Source: DASRIA01 sp963724065 (GTDB lineage Bacteria > Actinomycetota > Thermoleophilia > Solirubrobacterales > JBBDJG01). Taken from it: DNA of 64,000 nucleotides. Where the stretch lies: assembly GCA_963724065.1 (NCBI GenBank), contig CAVRTB010000001.1:620001-684000 (forward strand). Direction: 5' to 3'. Below, piece after piece: positions 59,365 through 64,000 of the stretch. Every line of letters starts with the position of its first letter. Positions within the stretch are counted from its first letter, which is position 1. The translations under genes were made by a program, and so were the position numbers. Under the pieces are notes generated by a model. The model saw only the letters and a program-made list of their open reading frames with translations, was not told the DNA's origin and searched no databases.

Positions 59365-61959
59365 ATGGCCCCCAGCGACGCGAAGGACCTCGAGCAGCGC
59401 ACCCGCTACGACCCCCGGGAGGTCGAGGCGCGCCTGCTGGCGAGATGGCTCGAGGCCGGTTACTTCCATCCCGCGCCCGAGGGCACGGCCGAGGAGAGCT
59501 ACTCGATCGCGATCCCGCCGCCCAACGTGACGGGCGCGCTCCACATGGGTCACGCCCTCAACGGATCGATCCAGGACGTCCTGATCCGCTTCAACCGCAT
59601 GCGCGGGCGCCGCACGAAGTGGATCTTCGGGACCGACCACGCCGGCATCGCGACCCAGGCCCAGGTCGAGAAGCTGCTGGCCGCGGAGGGGACCAGCAAG
59701 GAGGAGCTCGGCCGCGCGGAGTTCGACCGCCGGGTCTGGGAGTGGCGCGAGCAGTACGGGCGCACGATCGTCGAGCAGTTCCAGCGCCTGGGCGCCTCCG
59801 CCGACTACGAAGACGAGCGCTTCACCCTCGACGGGGGCTATGTGGAGGCGGTGATGAAGGTCTTCGTCGACCTTTTCGACAAGGGCTACATCTATCGCGA
59901 CAACTACATGGTGAACTGGGATCCGGGCACCGGGTCGGCGATCTCGGACCTCGAGGTCGAGGACCGCGAGATCACGGACACCCTGTTCCACATCGACTAC
60001 CCGCTCGACGACGGCAGCGGCGTCGTGACCGTCGCCACCGTCCGGCCGGAGACGATGCTGGCCGACACCGCGGTCGCCGTGCATCCGGGCGACGAGCGCT
60101 TTCGGGCGCTGGTCGGCCGGCATGTCGTGCTGCCGCTCGTGGGTCGCCGCCTGCCGATCATCGCGGACGACTACGTGAAGCCCGAGTTCGGCACGGGCGC
60201 GCTCAAGATCACGCCGGGCCACGACCCCAACGACTTCGAGATCGGGCGCCGGCACGGGCTCGAGGAGATCACCGCGATCGGGGAGGACGGGCGCATGACC
60301 GAGTCCGCCGGGCGCTTCGCGGGCCTCACCGTGGCCGGGGCGCAGGAGGCTGTCGTCGCGGCGCTCGAGCAGGAGGGCCTGATTCGTAGCAGCGAGCCCT
60401 ACACACACACGGTGCCGTTCTCGCATCGGTCGGGCGAGCGCATCGAGCCGCTCATCTCGCTCCAGTGGTTCATGCGCATGGACGAGTTGGCGCGGCCCGC
60501 GATCGACGCGGTCCGCGACGGCCGCGTGCGGTTCCACCCCGATCGCTGGTCGCGCGTCTACCTCGACTGGCTCGAGAACATCCGGCCCTGGTGCATCTCG
60601 CGTCAGCTGTGGTGGGGCCACCGGCTGCCGGTCTGGTACTGCGACCCGTGCGAGGAGACCTACGTCTCGCTCACGCCGCCCGAGCGGTGCGGCACCTGCG
60701 ACGGCGAGCTGCGGCGTGACGCGGACGTGCTCGACACCTGGTTCTCGTCGGCGCTGTGGCCGTTCGCGACGCTCGGATGGCCGCGCGACACGCCCGCGCT
60801 GCGCGCGTTCTACCCGACGGACGCGCTCGTCACCGCGCGCGACATCATCTTCCTGTGGGTGGCCCGCATGGTCATGATGAGCCTCGAGTTCCTCGACGAG
60901 GTGCCGTTCTCCGACGTCGACATCACCTCGATCATCCAGGCACCGGACGGCCGGCGCATGTCGAAGTCGCTCGGCACGGGCATCGACCCGCTCGACGAGA
61001 TCGAGGCGCACGGCGCGGACGCCGTGCGGTTCGGCCTGCTCGCGATGTCCTCGTCGCAGGACGTGCGCTACTCGCCCGAGAAGATCCAGCAGGGCCAGCA
61101 GCTCGCGAACAAGATGTGGAACGCCTCGCGGCTCGTGCTCACCAAGGTCGCCGACGTCGATCCGGCGCCGCGCCCGCGAGCGGTCGAGGATCGCTGGATC
61201 CTGTCGCGCCTGCACCGCGAGATCGCGCGCTTCACCGAGCAGCTCGCCGCTTACGACCTCTCGCACGCGGCGCTCGGCCTCTACGGCTTCTTCTACAGCG
61301 AGCTTGCCGACTGGTACCTCGAGATGGCGAAGCCGCGCCTCTACGACCGCGACGAGGACGTGTCCGCCACGCTGCTGTACGTGCTCGGCCAGACGATCGC
61401 ACTCGCGCACCCGATCATGCCCTTCGTCACCGAGGAGATCCACTCGTTCATGCCCGGCGCCGAGCGCGACCTCGCGGTGTCGCCCTTCCCGCAGGCTGAT
61501 GCCTCGTTGATCGACGAGGACGCCGAGCGGGAGGTCGGGGCCGTGATCGAGGCGGTGCGGCGACTGCGCAACTACCGCGACTCCGTGGGGGCTCCGGCCG
61601 CGGCGCGCATCGGCGCGCGCATCGCCGGCAACGGGTATCGCGATTCACTGGAGACGATCGGCCGCCTCTCGCGGTTCGACATCACCGCCCGCGCGGGCGA
61701 CGGCGATGCCGTCGACTCGATCGCGCTCGACGGCGCAACGATCGAGGTGCTCGCCGGCGACACGGTCGACCCGGCCGATGCACGCGCGCGCGCCGAGGCG
61801 GAGCTTGCGCGCCTACGCGGGGAGATCGAGCGCGCTCGCGGCAAGCTCTCCAACAAGGGATTCACGGACAAGGCGCCGCCGGCCCTCGTCCAGGGCGAGC
61901 GCGACAAGCTCGCGCGCTTCGAGGCCGAGCTGGCCGAGCTGGATGCCGGCGAGGGGTAG
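59365..61959 (+). CDS. valS: valyl-tRNA synthetase
   Basis: 864 residues. HIGH signature as PPPNVTGALHMGHAL, editing domain with ETMLADTAVAVHP, zinc-like Cys pairs (CDPCEE, CGTCDG), KMSKS signature as GRRMSKSLGTGIDPLDE, and the C-terminal coiled coil (ARLRGEIERARGKLSNKGFT). Start ATG 59365. Essential cytosolic enzyme of class Ia. Confidence 0.97.
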   Translation: MAPSDAKDLEQRTRYDPREVEARLLARWLEAGYFHPAPEGTAEESYSIAIPPPNVTGALHMGHALNGSIQDVLIRFNRMRGRRTKWIFGTDHAGIATQAQVEKLLAAEGTSKEELGRAEFDRRVWEWREQYGRTIVEQFQRLGASADYEDERFTLDGGYVEAVMKVFVDLFDKGYIYRDNYMVNWDPGTGSAISDLEVEDREITDTLFHIDYPLDDGSGVVTVATVRPETMLADTAVAVHPGDERFRALVGRHVVLPLVGRRLPIIADDYVKPEFGTGALKITPGHDPNDFEIGRRHGLEEITAIGEDGRMTESAGRFAGLTVAGAQEAVVAALEQEGLIRSSEPYTHTVPFSHRSGERIEPLISLQWFMRMDELARPAIDAVRDGRVRFHPDRWSRVYLDWLENIRPWCISRQLWWGHRLPVWYCDPCEETYVSLTPPERCGTCDGELRRDADVLDTWFSSALWPFATLGWPRDTPALRAFYPTDALVTARDIIFLWVARMVMMSLEFLDEVPFSDVDITSIIQAPDGRRMSKSLGTGIDPLDEIEAHGADAVRFGLLAMSSSQDVRYSPEKIQQGQQLANKMWNASRLVLTKVADVDPAPRPRAVEDRWILSRLHREIARFTEQLAAYDLSHAALGLYGFFYSELADWYLEMAKPRLYDRDEDVSATLLYVLGQTIALAHPIMPFVTEEIHSFMPGAERDLAVSPFPQADASLIDEDAEREVGAVIEAVRRLRNYRDSVGAPAAARIGARIAGNGYRDSLETIGRLSRFDITARAGDGDAVDSIALDGATIEVLAGDTVDPADARARAEAELARLRGEIERARGKLSNKGFTDKAPPALVQGERDKLARFEAELAELDAGEG

Positions 61960-61963
61960 GGCC

Positions 61964-63214
61964 TTGCCGCTGCCGGACAGGGCGCGCTCGCGCGCCGACC
62001 TCTACCTGGAGTCGCTCGAGCTGTTCGGGATGCGCTTCGGCCTGGAGCGGATGCGGCGCCTCATGACGACGCTCGGGTCTCCCCAGGAGTCGTTCCGGTC
62101 GATCCACGTGACCGGGTCCAACGGGAAGACGTCCACGACGAGGATGCTCGCGGCCCTGCTCGAGGGCCACGGAATCCGCACCGGGGCCTACCTGTCGCCA
62201 CATCTCGTCTCCTGGGCCGAGCGCGTCGAGATCTCGGGCGAGGTAGTGGCCGGCGCCGACTTCGACGCTGCCGTCGAGCGTGTGGCCGACGCAGCCGCGC
62301 TCGTCGAGCGCACGCTCGATCCCGGCGACCGGGTGACGCAGTTCGAGGCGCTCACCGCGGCCGCCTACTGGGAGCTGGCGCGCGCGCGGGTCGATGTCGC
62401 GGCCGTCGAGGCCGGGCTCGGGGGACGCTACGACGCGACGAGCGTGATCCGCTCCGACATCCAGGTGCTCACGAACGTGAGCCTCGAGCACACGCGCTGG
62501 CTCGGTCCCACTGAGACGCACATCGCCGAGGAGAAGGTGGCCGTGGTGCCGGAGGGGGGGACGCTGATCGCGGGGCGCCTGTCGCCCGAGGCGCTGGCCG
62601 TCGCGCAGCGGATCGTCGCAGCGCGCGACGCGCGGCTGCTGCTGCTCGACCGGGACTTCGGCGACCCCGGGATGCCGCTGGGCCCGCGGGGCGCGTTCCA
62701 GCGCGAGAACTTCGCCGTGGCGGTCGCGGCGGCCGAGGCATTTCACGGGCCGCTGGATCCGGCCCTCGTGCGCGACGCGGCGCTCTCGGTGCGGACTCCG
62801 GGCAGGCTCGACGTGGTCGCCCGCCGGCCGCTGACGATCGTCGATGGCGCGCACAACCCCGCGGGCGCCCGCGCGCTCGCCGCCGCGCTTGCAGGCGTCG
62901 CCGAGGGACGCCCGGTGGTCGGGGTGATGTCGGTGCTCGACGACAAGGCCGCGGCGGAGATGCTCGGAGTCCTGTTGCCGCTGATGGAGCGCGTCGTGTT
63001 CACGCGCTCGTCGAATCGCGGCGCGCTGCCGGCCGCGACCCTCGAGAGCCTCGCCCGCCAGGTCGGCGGGCCCCCGGCCGAGCTCGAGCCCGCACCGCGC
63101 GCCGCACTCGAGCGGGCGCGCGAGCTGGCCGGGCCCGACGGGGCCGTGCTCGTGACCGGCTCCATATACCTGCTCGCCGACCTGGCGCGCGAGCGCGCCC
63201 TCGGGGAGCGATGA
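61964..63214 (+). CDS. folC: dihydrofolate/folylpolyglutamate synthase
   Basis: 416 residues from TTG 61964, four bases after valS. ATP P-loop VTGSNGKTSTTRMLAALLEG, folate loop LSPHLVSWAERVEISGE, FEALTAAAYWELARARVDVA, AVEAGLGGRYDATSV, NVSLEHTRWLGPTETHIAEE, and the C-terminal VDGAHNPAGARALAAAL. It adds glutamates to folates. The pair valS-folC is conserved in many bacteria. Confidence 0.95.
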   Translation: MPLPDRARSRADLYLESLELFGMRFGLERMRRLMTTLGSPQESFRSIHVTGSNGKTSTTRMLAALLEGHGIRTGAYLSPHLVSWAERVEISGEVVAGADFDAAVERVADAAALVERTLDPGDRVTQFEALTAAAYWELARARVDVAAVEAGLGGRYDATSVIRSDIQVLTNVSLEHTRWLGPTETHIAEEKVAVVPEGGTLIAGRLSPEALAVAQRIVAARDARLLLLDRDFGDPGMPLGPRGAFQRENFAVAVAAAEAFHGPLDPALVRDAALSVRTPGRLDVVARRPLTIVDGAHNPAGARALAAALAGVAEGRPVVGVMSVLDDKAAAEMLGVLLPLMERVVFTRSSNRGALPAATLESLARQVGGPPAELEPAPRAALERARELAGPDGAVLVTGSIYLLADLARERALGER

Positions 63215-63315
63215 CCCAGCACGCGCGCATGCTCGGGCTGGTCGCGGCGGTCGTGGCGCTCGTGATCTTGCTGTTCTTCGCTCTCGGGTACGGCCTGGGG
63301 CGCTTGCTGCTCTAG
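63211..63315 (+). CDS. 34-aa single-helix membrane peptide
   Basis: ATGA overlap with folC. MTQHARMLGLVAAVVALVIL, LFFALGYGLGRLLL is one hydrophobic helix. The overlap and clean stop support it, but no family is recognised. Confidence 0.55.
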   Translation: MTQHARMLGLVAAVVALVILLFFALGYGLGRLLL

Positions 63316-63407
63316 CCGGGCCCTGCGGCTGCTGACCGGCCGATGATTGGCGGCCACCCGCTCGGGTACCCTGTCGGCGCAGGGATTTACCGGGAATCTC
63401 CATCGCA

Positions 63408-64000
63408 ATGACGCTCGCCCTATTCGGCATCGAGAACGACGGCCTCAACCTGGCCGTCAACCTACTGGTCTTCTTCCTGGTCGTGATCTGGGTCGCGCTG
63501 GTCTACTGGACCTACTCGGACGCGAGCAGGCGGCTCGACGACCCGATGCTCGTCGCCTGTGCGACGGCGGCCTCGCTGTTCCCCTTCATCGGGACGATCG
63601 TCTACACGATCGTGCGCCCGCCCGAGTACTTCGAGGACCGCCGCGAACGCGAGCTCGAGATCCAGGCGGCCGAGAAGCGTCTCGCCCTGCTCGAGAACCG
63701 CACGTGTCGCAACTGCGGCAACGAGGTCGACCCGAGCTATCTGAGATGCCCGAGCTGCACGCGCAAGCTGAAGGAGCCGTGCGCGAGCTGCGGCAAGCCG
63801 CTCGACCCACGCTGGCGCGTGTGCCCGTACTGCGAGGCCGAGGTGGCAGCGTCGCTGCGTGCGAGCGCGGACCAGCAGCGCCGACCGGGTCGCCAGGAAG
63901 CGCGGACCGAGGCCGGCAAGCGCGCGGCGGAGCGCACCGCCGAGCGCGACGCGCGCGATCGCGAGCGTCCCGCCGAGCACGAGCGCTCCCCCGAGCGCGA
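63408..64000 (+). CDS. membrane double-zinc-ribbon protein (truncated by window end)
   Basis: Starts at ATG 63408 and runs off the window, at least 197 residues. Two hydrophobic spans (NLLVFFLVVIWVALVYW and CATAASLFPFIGTIVYTIVR) are followed by a charged helix (EDRRERELEIQAAEKRLALL). Two zinc ribbons come next: CRNC...CPSC and CASC...CPYC. An Arg/Glu/Ala-rich tail continues. It is cytoplasmic after the second span. A common actinobacterial arrangement with unknown role. Confidence 0.8.
   Translation, partial: MTLALFGIENDGLNLAVNLLVFFLVVIWVALVYWTYSDASRRLDDPMLVACATAASLFPFIGTIVYTIVRPPEYFEDRRERELEIQAAEKRLALLENRTCRNCGNEVDPSYLRCPSCTRKLKEPCASCGKPLDPRWRVCPYCEAEVAASLRASADQQRRPGRQEARTEAGKRAAERTAERDARDRERPAEHERSPER

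Noticed and set aside
1..64000. CRISPR array
   Set aside because: No regularly spaced direct repeats with unique spacers; the 129-bp repeats are coding blades and the 45-bp pair occurs only twice.

Overview
This is a GC-rich, densely packed chromosome segment of an actinobacterium-like genome. An EthA/EthR pair, a probable F420-type PPOX enzyme, a DipZ-like protein, a stand-alone LigD polymerase domain and the order tig-clpP-clpX ... valS-folC all fit deep-branching Actinobacteria. I would guess Thermoleophilia/Solirubrobacterales, but this is inference from gene content; there is no rRNA here.

Layout. 1-20.5 kb is mostly core and accessory metabolism: a secreted metallophosphatase with RTX-like repeats, an SCP2-alpha/beta hydrolase, Nudix, nicotinamidase, a coupled cobalamin adenosyltransferase-OsmC-aldehyde dehydrogenase set, a luciferase-like oxidoreductase fused to SCP2, DUF1015, a quinone reductase, the divergent ethR/ethA pair, exonuclease III, the LigD polymerase domain, tRNA-Pro, a PD40 beta-propeller protein, tRNA-Arg and a DipZ-like redox protein. 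20.5-31.8 kb is foreign: an element of about 10.3 kb sits in tRNA-His and has a regulator, zinc protein, RepA-like ATPase, an iteron/palindrome candidate origin, an excisionase, small and large terminase and a tyrosine integrase, but no portal, capsid or tail gene. The 3' part of tRNA-His occurs three times, so a second small unit (about 0.8 kb, one DHFR/RibD-like gene) is stacked behind it.

31.8-45 kb returns to host genes: NTF2-like protein, APS kinase, HU, a P450, a cupredoxin lipoprotein, an NTF2-methyltransferase fusion, two GT92 glycosyltransferases, STAS, a haloalkane dehalogenase with a ferredoxin reductase, Kelch protein, a small zinc protein and two epimerases. 45-49 kb is the protein quality-control cluster tig-clpP-clpX. 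An AbiEi/DUF559-like gene bracketed by a perfect 45-bp direct repeat follows.

49.9-58.9 kb is a catabolic module: a TetR regulator with a perfect 23-bp palindromic operator, then a co-directional run encoding all four parts of a soluble di-iron monooxygenase (alpha, reductase, beta, coupling protein), a GMC alcohol oxidase, an aldehyde dehydrogenase and an SMP-30 lactonase-like protein. Together these would take a hydrocarbon or cyclic ether to alcohol, aldehyde/ketone or lactone, then acid. The window ends with valS, folC and a membrane zinc-ribbon protein cut by the window edge.

The host genes have clean reading frames. The integrated element has several broken frames, and overlapping ATGA/GTGA stop-start pairs are used throughout. 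Many small genes (34-50 codons) were found by reading between the longer ORFs.
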